This document shows, one piece after another, positions 17,958-27,715 of a stretch of DNA of 64,000 nt. The position numbers and the translations under genes were made by a program. Each line of letters starts with the position of its first letter. Positions within the stretch are counted from its first letter, which is position 1. The stretch spans positions 56,401 to 120,400 of the forward strand of contig CANQKC010000003.1 in NCBI GenBank assembly GCA_947624305.1, read 5' to 3'. Below the pieces are notes generated by a model. The model was not told the DNA's origin and searched no databases. It saw only the letters and a program-made list of their open reading frames with translations. Origin of the DNA: an uncultured Monoglobus sp. Lineage in GTDB: Bacteria; Bacillota; Clostridia; Monoglobales; Monoglobaceae.

Positions 17958-18668
17958 TTAATAATTCGTGATAACGACCATGAACACCTCGCCGCGGAAA
18001 CCCGCGAGCACCGAGGAGCCGTCCTTCGCGTATATGCGGTATTCCCCCGTCTCATGCACGGAATAGCCCTCGCCGCGCATAGCCTCGGAATATTTATCCG
18101 CCATCTCCGGCGTCACGTTCATGTAGCAGTACACTGTGTTGTTTTCAAGCACCGGGTCGGGGGTTATCCCCACGATCTGCCCGAAGTCGGGCACGCCGCC
18201 CGAGCCCTCGTAAACCGGTGTCGTCTCCGCGGCTGAGGGCGCCGGGGTCACTATGAAAACGCTTTCGCTCTCATCGCTCCAGGTCACAACGCAGCCGAGG
18301 GCCTCGGACACCGCGCGCAGCGGCACAAAGGTCGTGTCGTAATCAAGGGCCGGGGAAACATCGAGTTTGACAGAACTGCCGTTGACATACATGACCGGCG
18401 AGCCGATCGTCATGATCACCGTGTCGCTTCCTCTCTCGGCGGTCACGCTTCCGAGCGCCTCGTCCCATATCACCTCGCAGCCGAGGCTCTCAAAAATTTT
18501 GCGCATCGGCACAAGCACTCTGTCGTTTTCGGTATAGGGCGGCTTTTCAAAATCAAGCGGGTTCCCGTCGATGTAGACCGATATGTTTTCATCGGCAGAC
18601 GCCGCGGCAATCGAGAGCGCCGCGCACAGCGCCAAAGCCGCGGCTGTTATTCTTCTGATAAGCTTCAT
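17958..18668 (-). CDS. Secreted stalk-domain (copper amine oxidase N-like) protein
   Basis: 236 aa from ATG 18668, which has AGGAGA upstream. The longer track ORF runs into nadE and is a shadow. Signal peptide (1-25), then two stalk repeats (DRVLVPMRKIFESLGCEVIWD; TTFVPLRAVSEALGCVVTWSD). The C-terminal about 80 residues have no recognised fold. The stalk domain is a paralogue of that in the RCC1 protein at 14891. The start overlaps nothing; nadE ends 13 nt upstream, so the two may be co-transcribed. Confidence 0.85.
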   Translation of the reverse strand: MKLIRRITAAALALCAALSIAAASADENISVYIDGNPLDFEKPPYTENDRVLVPMRKIFESLGCEVIWDEALGSVTAERGSDTVIMTIGSPVMYVNGSSVKLDVSPALDYDTTFVPLRAVSEALGCVVTWSDESESVFIVTPAPSAAETTPVYEGSGGVPDFGQIVGITPDPVLENNTVYCYMNVTPEMADKYSEAMRGEGYSVHETGEYRIYAKDGSSVLAGFRGEVFMVVITNY

Positions 18669-18681
18669 AATATATCTCCTT

Positions 18682-20562
18682 TTAAACAATGACCGCGCTG
18701 TCGCTCGGCATTCTCCAGTCGCCTCTCGGCGACAACGTGACAGAGCCGACCTTCGGCCCGTCGGGAACGCAGGAGCGCTTGAACTGGTTCTTGTAAAATC
18801 TGTCATAAAACGTGTCGAGCCATTTTGCAATCGTCTTTTCATCATACTCGCCGCGAAACGCGAGAACCGCCATGCGGTATATTTTGGATTTTTCAAATCC
18901 GAACCTCAAAAAGTGATAGAGGAAAAAGTCGTGCAGCTCATAGGGCCCCACAAGGTCCTCGGTCACCTGCGAGATCACTCCGTCCCTGGGCGGCAGCAGC
19001 TCGGGGCTGACCGGAGTGTCCAGAATATCGAGCAGCGTCTTTTTCAGCTCGCCGCCGCTCGTCTCCGCCACATAGCCCACCAGATACCGCACCAGGGTCT
19101 TGGGAACCGAGCAGTTCACGCCGTACATCGACATGTGGTCGCCGTTATACGTCGCCCAGCCGAGGGCCAGCTCGCTCAGATCGCCCGTTCCGACGACTAT
19201 GCCGCCGCTTTCGCCCGCGTAATCCATAAGGACCTGGGTCCTCTCGCGCGCCTGCGCGTTCTCATAGGTGGTGTTGTGATTGTTTATGTCGGCGCCTATA
19301 TCCCTGAGGTGCACGGTCACGGCCTCGCTTATTGGGATCTCGATAAGCTCGGCGCCCACGCTTTTAACGAGCCTTCTGGCGTTCCCCAAAGTCCTGTCGG
19401 TGGTGCCGAAGCAGGGCATTGTGATTGCCTTTATGCCGCCTGTTTCAAGGCCCAGCATCTCAAAGGCGCGCATCGAGACAAGCAGCGCCAGAGTGCTGTC
19501 AAGCCCTCCCGAAATTCCTATCGTCACCGACTTCGCGCCGATATGCTCAAGCCGCTTGCGAAGGCCTTCGGCCTGCATGGTGAATATAAGCTCGCACCGC
19601 TCGCGCAGCTTTTCTCTGTCGCGCGGCACAAACGGGCGCGGGTCGATAAAGCGCTCGATCCGCGTCTCCTCGATCTTTATGTCAAATTTAATTCTTTTGT
19701 ATCCGTCGTCGAACCCGTTTTTATAGGTGCTTATTTTTCTTCGCTCGAGGGCCAGACGGTTCACGTCGATGTCCGCATAGATTATGCCGTTTTCAAACAG
19801 CGCGGACTGCGCCAATATCGTTCCGTTCTCGCAGATCAGGTTGTGGCCCGAGAACACCATGTCGGTAGTGGATTCGCCGTCGCCCGCGTCGGCGTAGACA
19901 TAAGCGCATACAGCCCTCGCGGACTGCGAGGTGACGAGCGTCCTCCGATACTCCGCCTTGCCGATAACCTCGTCGCTCGCCGAAAGGTTCAGCACGACCG
20001 AGGCGCCGTTCGCCGCGTGTCCGCCCGACGGCGGCTCGGGGACCCACAGATCCTCGCATATCTCAACGCCCGCGACAAAATCGGGCATGTTTTTCGCCTC
20101 AAACAGCAGCTTGGGGCCGATCGGGTATTCGCGCCCGTTCAGCGTGACAGTCGTGTTTTTGTCAAGAGCCGCGAAGTGGCGCGCTTCGTAAAACTCGGAA
20201 TAATTCGGGATATGCGTCTTTGACGCAAAGCCCAGGACCTCGCCGCCCTTTATGACCGCGGCACAGTTATAAAGGCTGCCGCCCAGCGGGATCGGGACTC
20301 CGACGGCGATAAGAATATCAAGATCGCCGGTCCTCCGCGCGATCTCAAAGACGGCGTCCGCCGCGTTTTTGATCAGCCTGTCCTGCAGAAACAGATCGCC
20401 GCAGGTGTACGCCGTGACGCAAAGCTCGGGCAGGGTGATAATTTTCGCGCCATGCCCCGCCGCCTTTTTGACGAGCCTTATTATCTCCTCCGCGTTGTGC
20501 CTCGTGTCGCCGACCTTGATCTTCGGCGTGGCCGCGGCGCATTTTATAAATCCGTCCCTCAT
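18682..20562 (-). CDS. nadE: Glutamine-dependent NAD+ synthetase
   Basis: 626 aa, two-domain form. The N-terminal nitrilase-type glutaminase shows the Glu-Lys-Cys triad in ITLPELCVTAY, FASKTHIPNY and GVEICEDLWVP. The C-terminal synthetase has the PP-loop SGGLDSTLAL and the late GTGDLSELALGWATYNGDH motif. It amidates nicotinic acid adenine dinucleotide with ammonia channelled from glutamine, the final step of NAD synthesis. GGAGGGAGA precedes the ATG. The 4-nt gap from mtaB upstream implies an operon ppx-recQ-mtaB-nadE. Confidence 0.96.
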   Translation of the reverse strand: MRDGFIKCAAATPKIKVGDTRHNAEEIIRLVKKAAGHGAKIITLPELCVTAYTCGDLFLQDRLIKNAADAVFEIARRTGDLDILIAVGVPIPLGGSLYNCAAVIKGGEVLGFASKTHIPNYSEFYEARHFAALDKNTTVTLNGREYPIGPKLLFEAKNMPDFVAGVEICEDLWVPEPPSGGHAANGASVVLNLSASDEVIGKAEYRRTLVTSQSARAVCAYVYADAGDGESTTDMVFSGHNLICENGTILAQSALFENGIIYADIDVNRLALERRKISTYKNGFDDGYKRIKFDIKIEETRIERFIDPRPFVPRDREKLRERCELIFTMQAEGLRKRLEHIGAKSVTIGISGGLDSTLALLVSMRAFEMLGLETGGIKAITMPCFGTTDRTLGNARRLVKSVGAELIEIPISEAVTVHLRDIGADINNHNTTYENAQARERTQVLMDYAGESGGIVVGTGDLSELALGWATYNGDHMSMYGVNCSVPKTLVRYLVGYVAETSGGELKKTLLDILDTPVSPELLPPRDGVISQVTEDLVGPYELHDFFLYHFLRFGFEKSKIYRMAVLAFRGEYDEKTIAKWLDTFYDRFYKNQFKRSCVPDGPKVGSVTLSPRGDWRMPSDSAVIV

Positions 20563-20566
20563 TTTA

Positions 20567-21865
20567 TTATCTCCCTCCGATATTTATTATTTCGCTTTCG
20601 CCCGAGGCCGAAAAAACGATCTCCGCCTCCGCGCCCTCAAGCCCGGGCTCGGCCCTCATATACGCGTCCATATAGTTGGGCGTCGTGCCGTGATACACGC
20701 CGTTTTGCCGTTTTTCAAGCAGCACTGGCAGAACGGCACCGTCATATTTTTTATAAAAACTCTCTCTCATGCGCTCCGCGAGCCTGATCACGCGGCGGCT
20801 GCGCTCCTCTTTGACCCGCTCGCTGACATGGTTCGGCAAACGTTCCGCCTCGGTGCCGTTGCGCACCGAGTATTTAAACACATGCATCCGCATAAAGCCG
20901 ACCTTCTCGCAAAATCCGTATGACTCCTCAAACTCCTCATCGGTCTCGCCGGGGAACCCGACCATCAGATCGGTCGTTATCGAGGCGTCGGGGATCATCT
21001 CCCTCAGCATGCCAACCGCCCGATAATACTCGTCGGGCGTGTATCGGCGCTTCATCCGCCTCAGGGTCTCGCCGCAGCCGCTCTGAAGCGACATATGGAA
21101 ATGCGGGCACAGGCTTTTGAGCCTTGAGGCGCGCTCCACAAAGCCACGGGTTATGACCGGCGGCTCGATCGAGCCGAGACGGACGCGCTCAACGCCGCTT
21201 ATCCCGTTAAGCGCCTCCAGAACGTCGATCAGCGACAGGCCGCTCTTTAAATCCTTTCCGTAAGAGCCGATATGTATACCCGTAAGCACGATCTCGCGGT
21301 AGCCCGCCTCCGCCAGCGTCTCCGCCTCGGCGGTTATATTCTCAAGCGGCCGCGAGCGCACCGGGCCGCGGGCGTAAGGAATAACGCAGTAGGCGCAGAA
21401 ATTGTCGCAGCCGTCCTCGATCTTGAGGTTGGCGCGGGTGCGGCTCTGTCCGACCGCCGTCGGCAGCTCCTCATATTCCCGAACCTTCATTATATCGTCC
21501 ACAATATCGCGCCGCCCGCCCGAAAGCGCGGCCTCGGCGAGCTCGACGATGCGGCTCCTGCCGTCGTTTCCGATAATAATATCGGCGCCGATCCCGCGCA
21601 CCTCGTCGGGCTCGGTCTGGGCGAGACAGCCGGTCACAGCGATCACCGCGTCTGGGTTTTGGCGCTTCGCGCGCCTCACGGCCTTGCGCGATTTTCCCGC
21701 GCCCGTACCCGTGACGGTGCAGGTGTTAATGACGCAGACATCGGCGGCGGCTCCGCCGCTTACGACCTCATGTCCGCTCCGCCTAAACAGCTCCGCCATG
21801 GCCTCGCTCTCATATATATTCGTTTTGCAGCCTAAAGTTATAAATTTTACTGTAATTTCAGTCAC
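20567..21865 (-). CDS. mtaB: tRNA t6A37 methylthiotransferase MtaB
   Basis: 432-aa radical SAM enzyme of the MiaB/MtaB family, converting t6A37 to ms2t6A37 in tRNAs. The N-terminal UPF0004 domain holds the auxiliary-cluster cysteines (LGCKTN, INTCTVTG, VTGCLAQ). The radical SAM CxxxCxxC is in CDNFCAYCVIPYARG. The C-terminal TRAM domain is short. LGCKTN favours MtaB over MiaB. It starts at a GTG overlapping the recQ stop by 4 nt. Confidence 0.93.
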   Translation of the reverse strand: MTEITVKFITLGCKTNIYESEAMAELFRRSGHEVVSGGAAADVCVINTCTVTGTGAGKSRKAVRRAKRQNPDAVIAVTGCLAQTEPDEVRGIGADIIIGNDGRSRIVELAEAALSGGRRDIVDDIMKVREYEELPTAVGQSRTRANLKIEDGCDNFCAYCVIPYARGPVRSRPLENITAEAETLAEAGYREIVLTGIHIGSYGKDLKSGLSLIDVLEALNGISGVERVRLGSIEPPVITRGFVERASRLKSLCPHFHMSLQSGCGETLRRMKRRYTPDEYYRAVGMLREMIPDASITTDLMVGFPGETDEEFEESYGFCEKVGFMRMHVFKYSVRNGTEAERLPNHVSERVKEERSRRVIRLAERMRESFYKKYDGAVLPVLLEKRQNGVYHGTTPNYMDAYMRAEPGLEGAEAEIVFSASGESEIINIGGR

Positions 21866-23712
21866 ATCCTCGGTTTTTTTCGATTTTTATATTGGCTTAT
21901 CAAATCCACGAACACCGCCCCGTAACGATCGAGCTTCGCGGCTCCCACGCCGGGAATATCCGAAAACTCGGCCAAAGTCTCGGGCATTGCCGCGCACATT
22001 TCGCGCAGCGACGCGTCTGTGAATATGACATAGGCGGGCACGCTCTGCGCCTTGGCCAGCTCCAGCCTGAGCGCCTTGAGCTCGCCCATGAGGCCCTCGT
22101 CGATTTCGGCCGCCGAAGGCTTTTTACTGCGCGGCTCTTCCTTCGGTTTCGGCTTCGGCATACGCATCGTCAGCGTTTCATCGCCGCGGAGCAGGGGTGC
22201 GGCCTTGCGGCACGGCGCGAGAACGCCGTATTTATCGCCCTTCACCGAAAGATAGCCTTTTTCGAGCATAAAGTCGATGATCCGCAGTATATCCTTCTTT
22301 TTATGATCCTTCATAATGCCGTAGGTCGTGAGCGTGTCAAGGCCCCGGTCCGTTATTTTTTCGTTTTGCGATCCCGCCAGAACGTCGGCGACCGTGATCC
22401 GCCCGTAGGATGTCCCGCGCCGCATCATCCGCATGACGCAGCTTAAGATCATTCTCGCGGGCTCTGTCACGTCGCGGATCTCAAAGCCCTCAAGGCAGTT
22501 TGAGCAGTTCCCGCACTCGCTCCCCGCGGTCTCGCCGAAATATTTCAATATAAATCCGCGCAGGCAGTCGTCGGTCGTCGCGTAAAACGTCATTTGCCTG
22601 AGCCGCTCGTAATCCCGCTCGCGGATAAACTCCCGCTCCTCATCCGAAAGCTCCTCGTTTTCATCGGTGTTGTCGATCAGGAATTTGTTCGTTCTCACGT
22701 CTCCGGGCGCGTAAAGCAGCAGACAGTCGGACGGGCTTCCGTCGCGGCCCGCCCTTCCGGCCTCCTGATAATAGCTCTCTATATTTTTCGGCATGTTGTA
22801 ATGCACCACAAAACCGACGTTCGACTTGTCGATCCCCATGCCGAAAGCGTTGGTGGCGACCATGACCGTCTTGCGGTCGTACAGAAAATCGTCCTGATTT
22901 TTCCGCCGCTCCTCGGGGCTGAGCCCCGCGTGATAGCGCGTGGCGGCAAATCCGCGTTCGCACAGCTCATCGCACACGCTCTCAACCGTCTTTCGGCTTA
23001 TGGCGTACACTATTCCGCTTTTGCCCCTGCCGCGGCCGCCGAGAAAATACACAAGCTGATTGAGCTTGTCCTTCGCCTTGGGGCGCTTTACTTCAAAATA
23101 CAGATTTTTTCTGTCAAAGCCCGTTACCGCCACTTTGGGCTCTTTCAGCTCAAGCAGCTTTATTATGTCGCGCCTTACCTCCTCGGTGGCCGTCGCGGTG
23201 AACGCGCCGATCGGCGGGCGGTATGACAGACTTTTTATATACTCGGTGATCTTCAGATACCCCGGTCTGAAATCCTGTCCCCACTGCGAAACGCAGTGCG
23301 CCTCGTCGACCGTCACCATGGATATTTTCACAATTTCCGAAAACCGCAGGAAATCCGCGGTGCAAAGCCGCTCGGGCGCGGCGTATATTATCTTATACTC
23401 TCCGGCCTCGGCTCTTTCATACGTTTCCTTAAGCTCCCGATAATCCAGCGAGCTGTTGACATACGCGCACGGAATTCCGTTTTCGCGCAGAGCGCCCACC
23501 TGATCCTTCATCAACGATATAAGCGGCGACACCACCACGGTCACACCGTCCATCAGCATGGCCGGAACCTGATAGCACACCGATTTTCCCGCGCCCGTCG
23601 GCATAATTCCGAGAACGTCTCTTCCGCCGAGAACGCTGTCAATAAGCTCCTCCTGGCCCGGGCGGAAACCGTCGTGCCCGAAATAACGCTTTAAAACTTC
23701 AAGCTTGGTCAT
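21862..23712 (-). CDS. recQ: ATP-dependent DNA helicase RecQ
   Basis: 616 aa, 3'-5' helicase for recombination and fork repair. Motifs: aromatic/Q motif FGHDGFRPGQEELI, Walker A PTGAGKS, DEAH in VDEAHCVSQWG, and motif VI YYQEAGRAGRDG. The zinc-binding RQC cysteines are C...CGNCSNC (about 380-410). A C-terminal HRDC domain includes FSDIPGVGAAKLDRYG. Its ATG overlaps the ppx stop (TGATG), so it is translationally coupled. Full length. Confidence 0.95.
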   Translation of the reverse strand: MTKLEVLKRYFGHDGFRPGQEELIDSVLGGRDVLGIMPTGAGKSVCYQVPAMLMDGVTVVVSPLISLMKDQVGALRENGIPCAYVNSSLDYRELKETYERAEAGEYKIIYAAPERLCTADFLRFSEIVKISMVTVDEAHCVSQWGQDFRPGYLKITEYIKSLSYRPPIGAFTATATEEVRRDIIKLLELKEPKVAVTGFDRKNLYFEVKRPKAKDKLNQLVYFLGGRGRGKSGIVYAISRKTVESVCDELCERGFAATRYHAGLSPEERRKNQDDFLYDRKTVMVATNAFGMGIDKSNVGFVVHYNMPKNIESYYQEAGRAGRDGSPSDCLLLYAPGDVRTNKFLIDNTDENEELSDEEREFIRERDYERLRQMTFYATTDDCLRGFILKYFGETAGSECGNCSNCLEGFEIRDVTEPARMILSCVMRMMRRGTSYGRITVADVLAGSQNEKITDRGLDTLTTYGIMKDHKKKDILRIIDFMLEKGYLSVKGDKYGVLAPCRKAAPLLRGDETLTMRMPKPKPKEEPRSKKPSAAEIDEGLMGELKALRLELAKAQSVPAYVIFTDASLREMCAAMPETLAEFSDIPGVGAAKLDRYGAVFVDLISQYKNRKKPRM

Positions 23713-24629
23713 CAGCTTATTAATCCTTCCAAAAATCCGGCGAGAATTCCTTCCTTCAGTCCCGCGGACGAGATGATCACCTCTTCGGCCCCGATCTTGT
23801 CGATCAGCTCGATTATCGGCGACACTCCGGCGGGAACTGTGTCGGCCCTGCCGCGCTCTATACCCTCGTCCTCGCGCTCAAACTCGGACATCTCAAGTAT
23901 TCGTTCGTATGTCTCCCTGACCGCGTCCGGGCTCATGGAATAGCCGTGCAGCCGCGCGCGGTCGATCCCCGGCTCTCCGTTTTCCACCACGGCCAGATTG
24001 AATATGCTGCCGCCCATGCCGACTATCGGCAGACACTCGGCGTCATCGAGCCAGTGGATCTTGTCAAGGCAGCTGCTGACGTAATCCGACATCGCGGAAA
24101 GCGCCTCGGGGCTCTCGCCGCGGAACAGGAACCGCTCGGTCATGTTGACCGCGCCGACGGGAATGCTCGTGCGCGCAAGCGGCTCGCGGTCGTTCACAAG
24201 AATGATCTCGGTGCTGCCGCCGCCGGTGTCAACGATCACGCAGTCGTCAATGTCGAGCGTTGACGTCACGCCCAGAAAGTCGTACTCCGCCTCCTGCTCG
24301 CCCTTGATGACGCGGACCCCTATGCCTGTCTCGTCGTGGACGCGGCGGACAAACTCGTCGCGGTTCCCCGCGCCCCTGACCGCCGCCGTGGCCACCGCTA
24401 TTATGTCCTTCGCGCCGTGCTTTTCTATCGTCTTTTTAAAATCCTTGAGCGCCTCTATCGTCCGCTCCACGGCCTCGGGCTGCAGGCAGCCGTCGATCCC
24501 CATGCCCTCGCTGAGCCGCGCCATTATGCGCCGCCGCTCCGCGTAGCTGTATTTTCCGGTATTCTCGTCTATATCGGCAATATCCATCCGTATTGAGTTT
24601 GATCCTATATCTATTATCGCTGCTTTCAT
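23712..24629 (-). CDS. ppx: Ppx/GppA exopolyphosphatase-type phosphatase
   Basis: 305 aa from ATG 24629 (GGAGGACATT upstream); the 17 extra codons in the track are unlikely. ASKHA-fold hydrolase of polyphosphate or pppGpp. Motifs: IDIGSNSIRMDIAD, AVATAAVRGAGN, VIVDTGGGSTEII and VGMGGSIFNLAVV. It is the short form lacking a C-terminal HD domain. Exopolyphosphatase and pppGpp hydrolase activities cannot be separated by eye. First gene of the run leading into recQ. Confidence 0.9.
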   Translation of the reverse strand: MKAAIIDIGSNSIRMDIADIDENTGKYSYAERRRIMARLSEGMGIDGCLQPEAVERTIEALKDFKKTIEKHGAKDIIAVATAAVRGAGNRDEFVRRVHDETGIGVRVIKGEQEAEYDFLGVTSTLDIDDCVIVDTGGGSTEIILVNDREPLARTSIPVGAVNMTERFLFRGESPEALSAMSDYVSSCLDKIHWLDDAECLPIVGMGGSIFNLAVVENGEPGIDRARLHGYSMSPDAVRETYERILEMSEFEREDEGIERGRADTVPAGVSPIIELIDKIGAEEVIISSAGLKEGILAGFLEGLIS

Positions 24630-24648
24630 AATGTCCTCCGTTTTAAAT

Positions 24649-26190
24649 TTACGCCGCATCGTTCTGCCACAGCGCGTCATAAAGACGGCGCAATCTGCCG
24701 GGCGAGCCGATGTCGGGGCGAACCGTTATTGTTATAAATCTGCTCATGCTGTCTCCGCCGCAGCTAAGCTCCGCCTTGAGCTGGACCTGCTTGGCGCCCT
24801 CGAACACCGACGGCGGGTTCACATGTCCCGAGCCGGTAACGATCCTTTTGCGCATAGTCAGCAGATCGCCGAACGAAAAGTTCTCATTCTCGCTCCACCT
24901 GATAGCCACGCGCTCTCCGTTTGAGGCCGCGTACACGGACGGCAGATCGGCTGTTATGTCGTCAAAGGACGCGTTGGAGCCCTTGAGGTTCGCGAGCGCC
25001 TCTCTTATCGCCACGGTCTCCGGGTCGTCGGTGCAGGTTATTCGGAGCTCGGGCGCGCCCGAGTCGGAATATGTCGAGCGCAGCAGCAGTGTATCAGTTG
25101 AAGCCGTCGGCGTCCTCGATCCGTCGAGAACGAAGCTGACAAAGGATTTTCCTCTCGCCGCCGCCTCATAGACAACGTCCGTCACGTCAATTCTTATTAC
25201 GCCGTCCGCGTCGACCCCGGGTAGCGAGCGGATCTCGACCGCCGTTCCCTCGGGCCTTGAGTCAAAGCTTACGCTTCCGCTGTTCCAGTCGTCATTGTCA
25301 AGGAAGTAAATGTCCGTCACTGTGTTGACCGCTCCGCTCTCAGGCCGCAGTCTCAGCTCCGCCGAAGTAACCGCGCCGATTATATTCTGAAGGTTCAGCC
25401 CGAATTTGAGATACGCGGCCGAGCCGTTGTCAACCGCGAGCAGTCCGCTGTTTTCGCGGGTCAGCTCGTCCGCTTTCGCCTCGGGTCTCGCAGCCGAAAC
25501 ATAGCCGCTGTCAGCCGGACGGGATTTTTTCAGATCGGGCGGATCGCTGTCGCCGGCGTCGCCCACCACGATCTTGAGGTACGGGCGGTATGACGGGTCG
25601 GGGCTTGCGGTCGAGCCGAGCCGCACGGGAGCGCTGTTGCTCAGACTGGGGCTGAGCTTTAAGGTTATCATCTTGTCCTCAAAGCCCGCGGTCTCCGCGA
25701 TGAACTCCGACAGGTCGATCTCGATAACGCCGCCGTTTTCCGCGCCTCCCGCGGTGCAGAGGTACTGCTCCTCGCCCATCGGTCTGCTGTCCCATGTCAT
25801 GCCGCCGTTCCAGTTGTTGTTGGCGACATAGCTCACGTTAAATGTCGCGTCGCGGCTCTCGGGCGAGATCATCCCGGTGTCAACCACCGCGAGACGCAGC
25901 TTCGCGCTGCGCAGATCGGCCCGCTTAACGTTGCCGAGCGGCGTCAGGTCAAATTTAAAGTATGTGTTCCAGTAATTGCCCACTACCAGATTTTCGTTAT
26001 CGAGCCTTTCGCGGCTCTTGTTTTTGGCGTCACTGTATACAAAAGTCTCATCGGCGGGCGAAAGGCGGATAACGCTGTCCTCCGCTATAACCGGGGTCGC
26101 GAAATACAAAAGCCCCACCGGAACGACGCCCAGCACCAAAAGCAGCGCAAGAACAGTGCCGATTATTTTCTGAAATAATCCGACCTCCAT
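24649..26190 (-). CDS. Secreted DNRLRE-domain protein
   Basis: 513 aa from ATG 26190 (AAAGGCGGT upstream; the track uses a GTG three codons earlier). An N-terminal membrane segment or uncleaved signal (about 8-36) is followed by two DNRLRE/CBM96-like beta domains. Each carries a TYFKFDLTPLG- or AYLKFGLNLQNI-type strand, a W-N-G/S segment (NNWNGGMTWDSRP; DDWNSGSVSFDSRP) and a SFVL-type end. The last about 110 residues look like an atrophied bacterial Ig-like domain ending in ITVRPD. Likely carbohydrate-binding surface protein without a catalytic part. It ends 20 nt before the ppx start. Confidence 0.8.
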   Translation of the reverse strand: MEVGLFQKIIGTVLALLLVLGVVPVGLLYFATPVIAEDSVIRLSPADETFVYSDAKNKSRERLDNENLVVGNYWNTYFKFDLTPLGNVKRADLRSAKLRLAVVDTGMISPESRDATFNVSYVANNNWNGGMTWDSRPMGEEQYLCTAGGAENGGVIEIDLSEFIAETAGFEDKMITLKLSPSLSNSAPVRLGSTASPDPSYRPYLKIVVGDAGDSDPPDLKKSRPADSGYVSAARPEAKADELTRENSGLLAVDNGSAAYLKFGLNLQNIIGAVTSAELRLRPESGAVNTVTDIYFLDNDDWNSGSVSFDSRPEGTAVEIRSLPGVDADGVIRIDVTDVVYEAAARGKSFVSFVLDGSRTPTASTDTLLLRSTYSDSGAPELRITCTDDPETVAIREALANLKGSNASFDDITADLPSVYAASNGERVAIRWSENENFSFGDLLTMRKRIVTGSGHVNPPSVFEGAKQVQLKAELSCGGDSMSRFITITVRPDIGSPGRLRRLYDALWQNDAA

Positions 26191-26283
26191 ATTAAGCACC
26201 GCCTTTCGTGCATACTTTCATATGTTAATTATAACACAACACCCCGTCCATAGCAAGAGCAAAATTTTTTTAAAAAATAGTCA

Positions 26284-26316
26284 AAAAAACCTCCGGAGGG
26301 TGCTCCGGAGGTTTTT
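26284..26316 (-). terminator. Terminator after tuf
   Basis: AAAAACCTCCGGAG / CTCCGGAGGTTTTT hairpin with a short GGTG loop and a following T run on the minus strand. It lies 14 nt after the tuf stop. Confidence 0.9.
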
Positions 26317-26329
26317 GAGTCGGATCTGA

Positions 26330-27532
26330 TTATTTAATGATCTCGGTAACAACGCCCGAACCAACGGTTCTGCCGCCTTCGCGGATAGCGAAACGCAGTC
26401 CGTTCTCGATAGCGATGGTCGTTGTCAGCTCAACCGTCATTGTAACGTTGTCGCCGGGCATGCACATCTCTGTGCCCTCGGGCAGATTAACAACGCCCGT
26501 AACGTCGGTTGTTCTGAAATAGAACTGGGGTCTGTAGTTTGTGAAGAAAGGTGTGTGACGTCCGCCCTCATCCTTTGTCAGAACGTAAACCTCACCCTTG
26601 AACTGTGTGTGGGGTGTGATCGAACCGGGCTTAGCCAGAACCTGTCCTCTTTCGATCTCCGTGCGGGCAACACCGCGGAGCAGCGCGCCAACGTTCTCAC
26701 CGGCCTCGGCATAGTCCAGAGTCTTTCTGAACATCTCAAGTCCGGTAACAACAACCTTGCGGATCTCATCGGACAGACCAACGATCTCAACCTCGTCACC
26801 GGTCTTGATCGTACCTCTCTCTACACGGCCTGTGGCAACTGTGCCGCGGCCCGTGATCGAGAAGATGTCCTCGATAGGCATAAGGAAGGGCAGATCGCTC
26901 TGTCTGTCGGGTGTGGGAATGTAGCTGTCAACAGCGTCCATAAGCTCGTGGATGCAAGCGTACTGAGGATCGTTGGGATCTGTCGAGTCGCACTCCAGAA
27001 CCTGCAGAGCCGAGCCCTTGATGATCGGGATATCGTCGCCCGGGAACTCATACTCTGTCAGCAGCTCTCTGATCTCCATCTCAACCAGCTCAAGCAGCTC
27101 TTCGTCGTCAACCTGATCAACCTTGTTCATGAACACGATGATATAGGGAACGCCAACCTGACGCGAAAGCAGGATGTGCTCTCTTGTCTGGGGCATCGGG
27201 CCGTCGGCGGCCGATACAACCAGGATAGCGCCGTCCATCTGAGCCGCGCCTGTGATCATGTTCTTAACATAGTCGGCGTGTCCGGGGCAGTCAACGTGAG
27301 CGTAGTGACGCGTCTCTGTCTCATACTCAACGTGAGCCGTAGAGATCGTGATACCTCTTTCTCTCTCCTCGGGAGCCTTATCGATCATGTCATAAGCCTC
27401 GTACTGAGCCTTGCCCTCCATAGCCAGAACCTTTGTAATAGCGGCTGTAAGAGTTGTCTTACCGTGGTCAACATGGCCGATAGTACCAATGTTAACATGG
27501 GGTTTGGTTCTTTCGTATTTTTGCTTTGCCAT
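26330..27532 (-). CDS. tuf: Elongation factor Tu
   Basis: 400 aa, full length. Delivers aminoacyl-tRNA to the ribosome. G motifs: [22 protein letters not shown] and SALQ. ERGITI effector loop. The C terminus ends [16 protein letters not shown] as in all EF-Tu. Codon use is visibly more biased than in neighbours, as expected for high expression. GGAGGTC precedes the ATG. It has its own promoter (27605-27633) even though it lies behind fusA. Confidence 0.98.
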   Translation of the reverse strand: MAKQKYERTKPHVNIGTIGHVDHGKTTLTAAITKVLAMEGKAQYEAYDMIDKAPEERERGITISTAHVEYETETRHYAHVDCPGHADYVKNMITGAAQMDGAILVVSAADGPMPQTREHILLSRQVGVPYIIVFMNKVDQVDDEELLELVEMEIRELLTEYEFPGDDIPIIKGSALQVLECDSTDPNDPQYACIHELMDAVDSYIPTPDRQSDLPFLMPIEDIFSITGRGTVATGRVERGTIKTGDEVEIVGLSDEIRKVVVTGLEMFRKTLDYAEAGENVGALLRGVARTEIERGQVLAKPGSITPHTQFKGEVYVLTKDEGGRHTPFFTNYRPQFYFRTTDVTGVVNLPEGTEMCMPGDNVTMTVELTTTIAIENGLRFAIREGGRTVGSGVVTEIIK

Positions 27533-27604
27533 TTTACAATGACCTCCTTATTTTATTTTTATAATTTTTAACAAATATATTTATGCAATATAAAATCAAT
27601 TCCC

Positions 27605-27633
27605 ATTGTACTATTAAACTTGAAAAAATTCAA
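27605..27633 (-). promoter_or_regulatory. tuf promoter
   Basis: Minus strand TTGAAT (27633-27628), 17-bp spacer, TACAAT (27610-27605), in the 183-nt AT-rich gap between fusA and tuf. Start near 27598, giving a 65-nt leader. Confidence 0.7.
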
Positions 27634-27715
27634 GCCTTTTTTGTGAAAAATTTTAAAATATTTGCATAAAAGTTATAATATTCCGACCAAATCGGTCGTT
27701 TTTGCCGACGCGGAA